Part shown: one piece after another, positions 51,823-59,742 of the stretch
How the letters are laid out: each line of letters opens with the position of its first letter
How positions within the stretch are numbered: position 1 is the stretch's first letter
Assembly: GCF_003391055.1 (NCBI RefSeq)
Contig: NZ_QUAJ01000005.1
Location: forward strand, 1-64,000
Length of the DNA stretch: 64,000 nucleotides
DNA from: Psychrilyobacter piezotolerans
GTDB lineage: Bacteria; Fusobacteriota; Fusobacteriia; Fusobacteriales; Fusobacteriaceae
Direction of reading: 5' to 3'
The notes under the pieces: model-generated
What the model saw: the letters and a program-made list of their open reading frames with translations, nothing else
What the model was told of the DNA's origin: nothing
The model's database searches: none
Made by a program: the position numbers and the translations under genes

Positions 51823-52668
51823 ATGAAAAATATTGTAAAGGAATTAGGAATTTTAATTTTAGCTGCATTTTTACTTGCAGCAGGGGTATATTATTTCTTA
51901 GCTCCAAATGAAATAGCAGCAGGAGGGACTACAGGAATAGCCATAATAATAATGAATTATTTTCCAAATGTAAACATAGGTTTTTTAATGATGGCTATGG
52001 ATATAGTACTATATATAGTAGGGTTTTTTATAATAGGTCCTGTATTTGGAATTAAAACTGTATTTTGTAGTTTTACAACTTCGTTTTTTATATCCATGAT
52101 GCAGATATATTTTCCAATATCAGCACCTATGAGTCATGATATATTGATTCAGCTTATATTTGGAATATTGATGTGTGGGGCCGGTATGGCATTAGCCTTT
52201 TCCCATGAGGCATCTACAGGGGGTCTGGATATAGCAGTAAAGATAATAAATAAGTATTTTAAAATAAAAATTGGCCATGCTGTTTTTTTAGTAGATATGT
52301 TTATAATCTTAGCTGCCATAAAAACTTTTGGGGTTGAAAAAGGGATGTATGCAATGCTTGGAGTATCTATGCTTTGTATGAGTATAAACCTAATTATGGA
52401 AAAATTTAACCTTTATCAGCAGGTGATAATAAGCAGTGAGAAAATTAAGGAAATTAGAAGTTATATAATAAATATATTTGGAGGTAAAATTTCGATATAT
52501 TATGCAAAAGATGGATCTTCTGACTGCGATAATGCCATAATAATGACTGTTCTAAAAAAAAGAGAATTTTTTGAACTAAAAAAATATGTAGATTCTATAG
52601 ATGAAAATTCATTTATAACTGCTCATGATATAAATGAAATCCATGGAAATGCTTATATAACAAAGTAA
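51823..52668 (+). CDS. YitT family membrane protein (DUF161/DUF2179)
   Basis: A 281-residue protein with five or six N-terminal membrane segments (AAGVYYFLAPNEIAAGGTTG is a family mark) and a soluble C-terminal DUF2179 domain of about 80 residues (IFGGKISIYYAKDGSSDCDN). Function unknown, with proposals of transport. RBS AAGGGAAGG. Confidence 0.88.
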   Translation: MKNIVKELGILILAAFLLAAGVYYFLAPNEIAAGGTTGIAIIIMNYFPNVNIGFLMMAMDIVLYIVGFFIIGPVFGIKTVFCSFTTSFFISMMQIYFPISAPMSHDILIQLIFGILMCGAGMALAFSHEASTGGLDIAVKIINKYFKIKIGHAVFLVDMFIILAAIKTFGVEKGMYAMLGVSMLCMSINLIMEKFNLYQQVIISSEKIKEIRSYIINIFGGKISIYYAKDGSSDCDNAIIMTVLKKREFFELKKYVDSIDENSFITAHDINEIHGNAYITK

Positions 52669-53091
52669 AAATTGTTAAAATAAAAAAATAAAGTAGATTT
52701 GTTCAAGCAAGTACAGTATTTAATATAAAAGAATTATATGTGTTATTGAACTTCGATGATTAAAATGAATGCAGCCTTAGAAACGATTTCAAGGATAAAT
52801 AATTCTTTAAAAAGTTGATTCTCTTTTCTCAGACAAAATGTTTCATTAAACTATTTAATAGGGGATTTTAAAACTAAACTTAATTAGACTGAAAATTATT
52901 AAGTATGTGATTAAAATATCAATAAATAAGGTTTCAACCGGCCTTCAATATGGATTTATACAATGAATAAATAACTTCTATTTTGTATATTTTTTGTATT
53001 TAAATTTTAACTAGATTATATGGTATAACTTCATTGTGATAAATTAAATACAGATGTATTTTATTATTTTTAAGAAAGATGGAGGAAAAAA
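52669..53091. other. Gene-free AT-rich region
   Basis: No gene, tRNA or known RNA motif seen. The last 60 bases contain promoter-like TATGGTATAA and lead into the small gene at 53092. Confidence 0.5.
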
Positions 53092-53226
53092 ATGAAAGAA
53101 GCAATCAAAGAATTTAAGGGTGAATTTGGAAAGTTAAAGGGAAAAACCAAGGCTGTAATTATAGGGTTTTTCCTGACAATGATTTTTACCGGGTTAACTA
53201 ATTTATCTTTTCGTTTATATGTATAA
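53092..53226 (+). CDS. Small membrane protein
   Basis: A 44-residue protein: a charged N-terminus (MKEAIKEFKGEFGKLKGKTK) then one membrane segment (AVIIGFFLTMIFTGLTNLSF). RBS GGAGG lies seven bases before the ATG. A terminator follows. Unknown family. Confidence 0.6.
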   Translation: MKEAIKEFKGEFGKLKGKTKAVIIGFFLTMIFTGLTNLSFRLYV

Positions 53227-53269
53227 TAATAATTATTTAATTTAAAATTGGAGATTTTAGATCAATAAA

Positions 53270-53311
53270 ATTAAGGTTAAGAGAGGAATATTCCTCCCTT
53301 AATCTTTTTTT
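53270..53311 (+). terminator. Terminator after the small membrane protein gene
   Basis: TTAAG...GAGGAATATTCCTCCCTTAA forms a stem, followed by a T run. The stretch 53312-53716 beyond it holds no gene that I accept, only the promoter region of the alcohol dehydrogenase. Confidence 0.75.
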
Positions 53312-53716
53312 ACGTTTAGAATTTTTATGATTGAAGATCTTTAAAATAAAAAAAATTAAGATTAAAATTATAGAATTTTTCTGGGAATGTTCTTTATATC
53401 TTCAGTGGATTTATTTATGTGTAACCAGATTACCGGGAATTAAAAAAAATCATTTTTCTTTAAATAATGAGGAGGGCATTTTTATTTATATTATATATAA
53501 ATTTTCGGCCGGATGGTCATTGAGATACCTTGAAATGAGCTTAATTTCATCTTTTTTAAGCTAAGCCTAATTTAATTTTTAAAAAACGATTGTTATTTTT
53601 GTAACAAAGTGTAAATTGTGGTATATTAAATTATAGAGATGAAATATTAAATTGTTCTTAAAAAAACGATGGAGAATAATGGTTTATTTAATTTTATTAA
53701 AAGGAGATGGTTAGTT

Positions 53717-54874
53717 ATGGATTTAAAATGGTTTAGAGTTCCAAAAGACATTGTATTTGGAGAGGGAACACTAAAATATTTATCGGCTATTGAGGGGAAA
53801 AAAGCTGTACTGGTAACTGGTGGTAATTCTATGAAAAGATTTGGTTTCTTAAACCAAGCCAGAGAAGAACTTGAAAAAGCAGGAATGGAAGTAATGATAA
53901 TAGATGGTGTAGAGCCAAATCCATCTGTAAATACTGTTGTTGACGGTGGAAGGAAGATGGCTGAATTTAATCCTGACTGGATCATAGCAATCGGCGGAGG
54001 ATCTGCATTAGATGCTGCTAAGATCATGTGGGTATACTATGAAAATCCGGAAACTAAATTTGAAGATCTAGTGGCCGGAAAATTCCCAACATTAAGAAAA
54101 AAAGCTAAATTTATAGCTATTCCTTCTACAAGCGGAACAGCTTCAGAGATAACTGCATTTTCTGTAATAACAGATACTGTAAATAAAATTAAATATCCAT
54201 TGGTATCCTATGAGATCACACCGGATATTGCAATTTTAGACCCGGTTATTCCTTCTAAAACTCCGGCTCATATCACTGCTAATACAGGAATGGATGTAAT
54301 GACCCATGCTATTGAATCATATACTTCTACTGCTGCTACCTGTTACACAAAACCACTATCGATGGAATCAATTAAGATGGTTTTCGAAAGCCTTACATCT
54401 GCCTATAGCGATGGAGATGATATAAAGGCAAGAGAGGATATGCATAATGCATCTACGCTTTCAGGAATGGCTTTTACAAGTGCTTCTTTAGGAATAGTGC
54501 ATAGTATGGCACATAAGATTGGAGGAGAATTAGGAATAACTCACGGCCTTGCAAATGCAGTATTATTGCCATATGTTATAGAATATAACAGAAAATCTAC
54601 AGATGGTTTTGATGAGATAGAAAAAACCCTTGGAGTAGATGACATTGTGACTACTGTCAAAGAATTGAATCAAAGAGTAGGAATCCCTCTATCTTTAAAA
54701 GAGATAGATGAGGTTGAGGTTTCAGAAGAAAATTTTAAAAATGTTCTGGAAAGAATGAGTATAAATGCATTCAATGATCCTTGTACTCTGACAAACCCAA
54801 GAAATACATCTGCAGAAGATATTAAAGAAATTTTTCTGGCAGCATATTATGGAACAACAGCTAAAAATATATAG
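53717..54874 (+). CDS. Iron-containing alcohol dehydrogenase
   Basis: A 385-residue NAD(P)-dependent group III dehydrogenase acting on alcohols or aldehydes in fermentation. Seen: VLVTGGNSMKRFG, AIGGGSALDAAK, FIAIPSTSGTASEITAFSVI, and the metal ligands in THAIESY, GIVHSMAHKIGG and THGLANAVLLPYV. ATG 53717 follows AAAGGAGA; an upstream in-frame ATG lacks an RBS. Single gene with a terminator. Butanol or ethanol are likely substrates by family. Confidence 0.93.
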   Translation: MDLKWFRVPKDIVFGEGTLKYLSAIEGKKAVLVTGGNSMKRFGFLNQAREELEKAGMEVMIIDGVEPNPSVNTVVDGGRKMAEFNPDWIIAIGGGSALDAAKIMWVYYENPETKFEDLVAGKFPTLRKKAKFIAIPSTSGTASEITAFSVITDTVNKIKYPLVSYEITPDIAILDPVIPSKTPAHITANTGMDVMTHAIESYTSTAATCYTKPLSMESIKMVFESLTSAYSDGDDIKAREDMHNASTLSGMAFTSASLGIVHSMAHKIGGELGITHGLANAVLLPYVIEYNRKSTDGFDEIEKTLGVDDIVTTVKELNQRVGIPLSLKEIDEVEVSEENFKNVLERMSINAFNDPCTLTNPRNTSAEDIKEIFLAAYYGTTAKNI

Positions 54875-54926
54875 AAGAAATTAAAAAAATATTTCCTGGA
54901 TTATCAAATCAAATGCAACCTTTAAA

Positions 54927-54959
54927 AAAACACCCCACGAAGTATTTTGGGGTGTTTTT
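54927..54959 (+). terminator. Terminator after the alcohol dehydrogenase gene
   Basis: AAAACACCCCACG... pairs with TTGGGGTGTTTT, followed by T. Confidence 0.85.
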
Positions 54960-55048
54960 CAGTTTAGACGTTTTCTCGGTCTATTATTAAGTGCCTTTAC
55001 AGCTCCCCTTACTTTATCATACCTTTCATTAGTCCTATATTTTTGCAT
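54959..55048 (-). pseudogene. Remnant of an IS30-type transposase C-terminus
   Basis: A 29-codon minus-strand frame ends VKALNNRPRKRLN before a stop. LNNRPRK is the well-known C-terminal mark of IS30 family transposases. Nothing else of the gene is visible. The rest of 55049-55203 is AT-rich and gene-free. Confidence 0.45.
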
Positions 55049-55203
55049 CGAGTATCATAACTTATTTCCATATGTAATTTTATTTTTTTTTAGTGAAGGA
55101 AAAGATTAGTGTTCACAGTATAGTATAATTACAATTTAGTGATTACTTGATAATGTTGTGTATGTTGTTAAAATTTAATAGTTTTACTAAGAAAATCTTA
55201 ATA

Positions 55204-55254
55204 GTGCAGTTCAAGAATATCTTACAGGGTATTTTTAAAAATCTTGAATCGCAC
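55204..55254 (+). promoter_or_regulatory. Inverted repeat upstream of the 70-aa protein gene
   Basis: GTGCAGTTCAAGA (55204-55216) faces TCTTGAATCGCAC (55242-55254), 11 of 13 bases complementary. It ends 28 bp before the start codon, so it is either a leader hairpin or an operator. Confidence 0.5.
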
Positions 55255-55282
55255 CATTGAGAATTTAAAGGAGGGGTAAAGG

Positions 55283-55495
55283 ATGTTAGATTTGAGTAAA
55301 TTATTGGGGTTTGACAAGGTAAATATCAAAACCAGTATTCAAAACTGTGTCAAAGAATACGGTATCGAGTATGAAGGCGTAAGAATTGTTTCTGCAAAGG
55401 AAGGGTTTATTGTTTTGGAAACTCCGGAAAAAAATAAAATTATTCTCGCGACAAATTCAATTCAATACGTGGAAGAATTTACTCTAGGTTATTAA
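55283..55495 (+). CDS. Uncharacterised small protein
   Basis: A 70-residue cytoplasmic protein, no signal or membrane segment. The second half (GVRIVSAKEGFIVLETPEKN, then KIILATNSIQYVEEF) alternates like a small beta-barrel (Sm/SH3-like), but that is a guess. Strong RBS (AAAGGAGGGG). Own terminator, and a striking inverted repeat in its leader. Confidence 0.7.
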   Translation: MLDLSKLLGFDKVNIKTSIQNCVKEYGIEYEGVRIVSAKEGFIVLETPEKNKIILATNSIQYVEEFTLGY

Positions 55496-55496
55496 A

Positions 55497-55524
55497 AAAA
55501 AGGGCTTAAATGCCCTTTTTTTTA
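55497..55524 (+). terminator. Terminator after the 70-aa protein gene
   Basis: AAAGGGC-TTAAAT-GCCCTTT with a following T run. Confidence 0.9.
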
Positions 55525-55629
55525 TTGTCTAGGAAATTGTACCCACAAGGGGCGTCACCAAAACACTACCAGCAGGTGGCATCACCAAGATTTCTAAAGA
55601 TTATTACATAATCTAAGAACCTTGAGATA

Positions 55630-55662
55630 TTAGTTTACTATATAAACATAGAATTTTGAGAT
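55630..55662 (+). repeat. 33-nt dispersed repeat, partner of 930-962
   Basis: Shares ATTAGTTTA, ATAAA and ATAGAATTTT with 930-962 in the same order, with about five mismatches in all. Confidence 0.5.
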
Positions 55663-55681
55663 AAAAATTATAAAATCCTAG

Positions 55682-55720
55682 ATTATGCCTATCTGGATGC
55701 AACGTCACGTTGCTTTTTTA
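55682..55720 (+). repeat. 39-nt hairpin repeat, partner of 61062-61100
   Basis: ATTATGCCTATCTGGATGC, then AACGTCACGTTGCTTTTTTA. GCAACG-TCA-CGTTGC is a perfect hairpin followed by six T. The second copy differs at only two positions. Confidence 0.75.
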
Positions 55721-55802
55721 TATATAGTCATAGATTCTCTCCTTACCTATTTAATTTAATTAATACCAATAAAAAACTTAATTAAAGTTGACAACATTTA
55801 AG

Positions 55803-55946
55803 TTGAGTTTATCTCTAAATAATTATAAAATGTACGTGTAATGAGTACGGCAGTACTAAATTTATGTCACTCTCTCCCAAAGAGCACTCATTACAACTAT
55901 TGTATTAAGAAGGCTCTTGAATAATTTTTTTAGAGCCTTTTTATAT
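55803..55946 (+). ncRNA. Candidate small RNA with promoter, stem-loop and terminator
   Basis: TTGAGT (55803-55808) and TAAAAT (55826-55831) are 17 bp apart. The transcript would begin near 55838 with GTAATGAGT, which pairs perfectly with ACTCATTAC (55886-55894), enclosing about 39 nt. A terminator GGCTCT...AGAGCC (55912-55936) with five T ends it. No reading frame fits. Length about 105 nt. I do not recognise the family. Confidence 0.55.
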
Positions 55947-56005
55947 ACTCATAGAAATATTGCAGCAGTGGAGAGGTAAATAAAAAAGATGGTTAGCTCA
56001 CCCTT

Positions 56006-56146
56006 TTAAATTACTTCATTATAGAAAGTAGCATTACAATCTGGACATCTTGGTAGTCGGTCACTATTACTCTTCAGTATTATTTCTGAATAGCACATAG
56101 TACAAATATAAGTTCCTTCACCTGGCTTTTCATCTTTTGCGTACAT
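56006..56146 (-). CDS. Small zinc-ribbon / rubredoxin-like protein
   Basis: A 46-residue protein with two CxxC pairs, TYICTMCYSEI and LPRCPDCNATFY, the spacing of a zinc ribbon or short rubredoxin-like fold. The ATG follows GAGGAGGGG. Gene stands alone. Metal (Zn or Fe) and partner are unknown. Confidence 0.75.
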   Translation of the reverse strand: MYAKDEKPGEGTYICTMCYSEIILKSNSDRLPRCPDCNATFYNEVI

Positions 56147-56368
56147 AGGATCCCGCCCCTCCTCTAAAAAAAATTTTAAAGACTTTAAGTCTTGAATTAT
56201 TTAACCTATAGAATTATACAATAAAAAACTTATAAAATCACTAAAAATTACTAAAAAATTGGATAAAGAAGATGAAACCTATTTCCTTTTGATATTATGA
56301 TTCAAACAAATTGCTGTATAATCCAAGCAACTGAGCCTCTTCAATTATATGACCCTCCATAGCTTTCT

Positions 56369-57865
56369 CTAGCTGTTTCTTTCAGGAAATCTTAAAAATA
56401 TTTCTTTAAACTTATGGTTCAATTCTTTAAAACTTTCCAGTACACAGGGATCAAAATGCTCCGGCATGGTCCTCCCATCTCCCGCTGTAATAATTTTCAC
56501 AGCTTCTTCATGGGTAAATGCCTCTTTATAATGCCTCTTGCTCATCAAAGCATCATAGACATCGGCCATGGCCATGAGCCTTGCGCAAATAGGAATTTTT
56601 TCTCCGGCTAGTCCTTCTGGGTAGCCCGAACCATCCCATTTTTCATGATGAGAATAAGCTATCTCCTTTGCAAAACGCAAAAAAGAGTTGGTTCCCATGG
56701 TTTTTTCTGCCTTTAAGATGGAATCTCTCCCATAAATCACATGTTTTTTCATCTCTTCAAATTCATCTTTTGTTAATTTCCCTTTTTTTCTCAGGATCCT
56801 GTCCGGAATCCCAACCTTACCTATGTCATGCAGCTGGGCTGAATTGACAATTAATTCGATATTTGTTTCATTGAGATAACTGGAAAACCTGGGATGATCT
56901 TTGAGGTGTTCTGCCAGGATTCTTACGTAGTTTTTTGTACGATAAACATGCATCCCGGTCTCGTTGTCTCTGGTTTCAGCTAAAACAGCCAGACTCTTGA
57001 TGGTAACCTCCTGGGTCTGCACCAATTCTTTTGTACGTTCATCTACCTTTTGCTCCAGAACTCCATTCTGTTCTTCTAATTTAGATTTAACCTGTTTCAG
57101 TTCCATATCCCTTGCATTGATTCGTTTAATCATAGAATTAAAATTTTGGATCAGGTAGCTGAACTCTTCATGGGAGTTATGTATGATTTCATGTTTATAA
57201 TCACCGTCGGAGACTTCATTTACCGCATTGGATAATTTGGTGATAGGTAAAAATATTTTATATACCAATAAAAGTAAGATCCCCAGAAGCAATAAAGTTC
57301 CACTGACAATATACTTTTTAATAAACAAATCCTGGTATTTCAAGAGAATCCCCTCAAAGGAGCTAGTGTTTGCCTGTACAAAAACAACACCCATTATATC
57401 ATTTTTGTTTGCCTTACTGTAGGCCGTCCCTTTGATGGGGACTGCAACCTCGAGTTTTTTCTCCTTAAGATTCGAATTAATATTCTGCAGCCTATTCTCT
57501 CTGATAACCTTATCTACAATTTCTATTTTTATTTTTTTATTTATTTCCCCCTTGTCATTGGAAGAAATGATCTTATTATGGAGGTCGTATACACGTATTA
57601 TTTTTATAAAAGAATATGCTCCGATTTTTTCAACCATCCTCTGTATGGAGTTGAGATCCCCTTTATCTAAAAGAATTGAAATTCCGAAATCCAAACCGGA
57701 CAAGGTGGAGGAAACCTGGTCTTTGACTTGTTTTTCAAAATAATTATGAAAAATGTTTTCGGTCAGAGAAAAAGTTAAAAAAATATTTACCATTACTGCT
57801 GCTACTATTCCGGCAACAATTTTAAAATATAGTTTCATAAAGGATTTATTCCATTTCTTAATCAT
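56369..57865 (-). CDS. Membrane sensor with HAMP and HD-GYP domains
   Basis: A 498-residue protein: membrane segment near 10-30, a periplasmic region of about 150 residues, second membrane segment near 188-208, HAMP domain (to about 265), a coiled coil, then an HD-GYP domain with ETGMHVYRTKNYV, AQLHDIGKVGIPD and HHEKWDGSGYPEGLAG. HD-GYP enzymes break down cyclic di-GMP. The GYP triad is intact. The start codon lies inside the end of the binding-protein gene, so the pair is translated together; a ligand-loaded binding protein probably signals through the periplasmic part. Confidence 0.9.
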   Translation of the reverse strand: MIKKWNKSFMKLYFKIVAGIVAAVMVNIFLTFSLTENIFHNYFEKQVKDQVSSTLSGLDFGISILLDKGDLNSIQRMVEKIGAYSFIKIIRVYDLHNKIISSNDKGEINKKIKIEIVDKVIRENRLQNINSNLKEKKLEVAVPIKGTAYSKANKNDIMGVVFVQANTSSFEGILLKYQDLFIKKYIVSGTLLLLGILLLLVYKIFLPITKLSNAVNEVSDGDYKHEIIHNSHEEFSYLIQNFNSMIKRINARDMELKQVKSKLEEQNGVLEQKVDERTKELVQTQEVTIKSLAVLAETRDNETGMHVYRTKNYVRILAEHLKDHPRFSSYLNETNIELIVNSAQLHDIGKVGIPDRILRKKGKLTKDEFEEMKKHVIYGRDSILKAEKTMGTNSFLRFAKEIAYSHHEKWDGSGYPEGLAGEKIPICARLMAMADVYDALMSKRHYKEAFTHEEAVKIITAGDGRTMPEHFDPCVLESFKELNHKFKEIFLRFPERNS

Positions 57866-58832
57866 CTACACCGCCTGCCTCTTGAGCTACTGGGTTCCCA
57901 TCAAAGAGTTTATCCGTATCAACATCCTTTGAAATTAACTTATGCTCAACAAGAAATACTTCAATTTCTTTTAATTCATCCCTGAATTTTTCCGAAGAAA
58001 AAATATTTTTATTTTCTTCCAGAGTAAAAAAATTAAAACTTTCGTAGAAACTTTTAAATTCATCATATGTCACCCCTTCCTTGGAAGCCATCAACTGATA
58101 AGCTTCTTGAGGGTTGTCTTTTACAAACTGCTGTGCCCTGTACCAGGCGCGGATAATGTTGGCATAGTCCTTTTTCCTGCTTTGCAAAACCTTGTCCCTG
58201 GCTACCAAGGTATCGGTATAATTTAAGGTGTCGGAAGTGGTAACCATTATTTTGCCGTCTCCCTCATCAGCTGCCCGGCTCAGAAAAGGTTCGTAGGTAA
58301 AGGTGGCATCGACCTCACCGGAGATAAATTTTCTCATCCCTTCTTCTGAACTCACAGAAATTATTGTAACATCTGTGTCCTCCAACCCTCCTTTTTTTAA
58401 AACTTTATGCAGTAAAAATTGTTCATCGGTTCCTACTTCCACCGCTATCTTCTTCCCATTCAGTTCTTGAATGTCCTCGATGTAATCTTTAACTACCAAA
58501 CCATCTGCCCCGTAGGTTGTATTTGCAGAAAGGATTATCTTGGCCGCTTCTCCCCTGGAATCATAGTATACAGCATTAAAATAAGAGGAGTGCATCAAAT
58601 CAATATTCCCAACATAAAGGGAGTCCATATTGTCCGACCATGTGGAAAATCTCACTATTTCCACAGGTGTATCACCGAAATACCCTTTTTCCTGGGCTAT
58701 ATACCACAACTCACAGGGAGGCCAGCCATTAACCCCTATTTTAATGGGTTCCTTATAGGAACTACATGCTGTGAGTAAAATCAGGATTACTGCTAAAAAT
58801 AAATTTATAATTCTGCTGTTCTTAGCTCTCAT
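57858..58832 (-). CDS. NMT1/SsuA-like substrate-binding lipoprotein paired with the HD-GYP sensor
   Basis: A 324-residue binding protein with lipoprotein signal LILLTACSSYK. Segments IKIGVNGWPPCELWYIAQEK, GADGLVVKDY, KIAVEVGTDEQFLLHKVLKK and FISGEVDATFTYEPFLSRAA are of the sulfonate/nitrate/taurine (SsuA/TauA, NMT1) fold. No permease or ATPase is adjacent; the gene overlaps the HD-GYP sensor by 8 bp. It is therefore more likely a sensory than a transport subunit. The ligand is unknown. Confidence 0.87.
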   Translation of the reverse strand: MRAKNSRIINLFLAVILILLTACSSYKEPIKIGVNGWPPCELWYIAQEKGYFGDTPVEIVRFSTWSDNMDSLYVGNIDLMHSSYFNAVYYDSRGEAAKIILSANTTYGADGLVVKDYIEDIQELNGKKIAVEVGTDEQFLLHKVLKKGGLEDTDVTIISVSSEEGMRKFISGEVDATFTYEPFLSRAADEGDGKIMVTTSDTLNYTDTLVARDKVLQSRKKDYANIIRAWYRAQQFVKDNPQEAYQLMASKEGVTYDEFKSFYESFNFFTLEENKNIFSSEKFRDELKEIEVFLVEHKLISKDVDTDKLFDGNPVAQEAGGVDD

Positions 58833-59220
58833 ATTCTCCTCCTCTGTAATTAAATAATGATCTTAGATAAAAAAGTATAATTTTATATCCGATCCCTTCT
58901 ATGGAACTAAAATAATGACTACAGACTAAAATATTAAAAAGCCATTAATCTTAAACATAAAAGCATTAAATTTTAATTAAAAGGAATACGAATTATGAAA
59001 CTATCCCTAGTTTACAACATAAGAGGGTAATTTCCTACAATTTAACTCAAATTACTATCTTAGTAAGATATTTAATTCTTCATCACAAAGAAATGAGATA
59101 AAGTTTTGAATAATCTGAGAAAATCTATGAAATCTGTAAAAAAAAATCTAAGAACCTCAGTGTACTCCGAGTCTCTGCGTTGAAAGGTTTTACTGGTTAA
59201 AATTGGCGATAAAAATAGGT
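58833..59220. other. Gene-free region with degenerate micro-repeats
   Basis: No gene. AT-rich up to about 59080, then words of the CTCAGTGTACTCCGAGTCTC and AATCTGAGAAAATCTATG type in the lead-up to structured repeat copy C. AAATGAGATAAAG here also occurs near 961-976. Confidence 0.5.
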
Positions 59221-59414
59221 TCTAAGGGTTCCGCCCTTAACTGGGGTCATTTTTCTCTTGAAAGAAAAACGAACCAAAAAGTTCAAGAAGTTTATAATTG
59301 TCTTATCGGGCAAGTGCCAGTGATTCTCATTTCTTAGTGGGATGCCTGACGGGCATGGTGGGTAGGACGAAACTCGCAGGGTGTTTACTGGGAAGTAGGA
59401 CGACTATAAACTTC
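59221..59414 (+). repeat. Structured dispersed repeat, copy C
   Basis: Hairpin 1 AAGGG/CCCTT (59224-59238). Hairpin 2 with arms 59244-59256 and 59263-59275, with the same A.C mismatch as copy B. A closing stem pairs GAAGTTTATAATTGTC (59287-59302) with GACGACTATAAACTTC (59399-59414). Inside it are TCTCA/TGGGA (59325-59342) and ATGCC/GGCAT (59342-59356). Shares TGCCTGACGGGCATGGTGGG with copy A. Confidence 0.75.
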
Positions 59415-59742
59415 AAAAGAAGAAATCCTTTGTGTAACTCTTTATCTCTTTTCTTAGTGATGAAGGGTTGAAGTTTTCTAAGATTAAATACTCAGAGAAA
59501 ATCTGTGTAATCTGCGACAAAGAAAAGTTCTAAAGTTAGATCCTTCATTACCTTTACTTTGTTACTCCCTCCTAAAGAAATCTTAAAGATTATAATACAA
59601 TAGTATTATTTATAGTTTTTTCGTATAAATATAATATTATTTAGATATTTTTATTAATCCTTATTTTTTAGTATAATCATACTGTATTAAAGTTTGATAA
59701 GAATTAACATTATCATGTATATTATAGTAGGAGTGTGAAAGT
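59415..59742. other. Gene-free region before the symporter gene
   Basis: Includes AATCTGTGTAATCTGCG micro-repeats near 59499-59515 and, near the end, promoter-like TTGATA and TATATT 18 bp apart just before the symporter RBS. No gene seen. Confidence 0.45.

Noticed and set aside
53331-53564. 77-codon open frame on the plus strand
   Set aside because: No ribosome binding site, Lys/Ile-rich composition of AT-rich spacer, and no recognisable motif.
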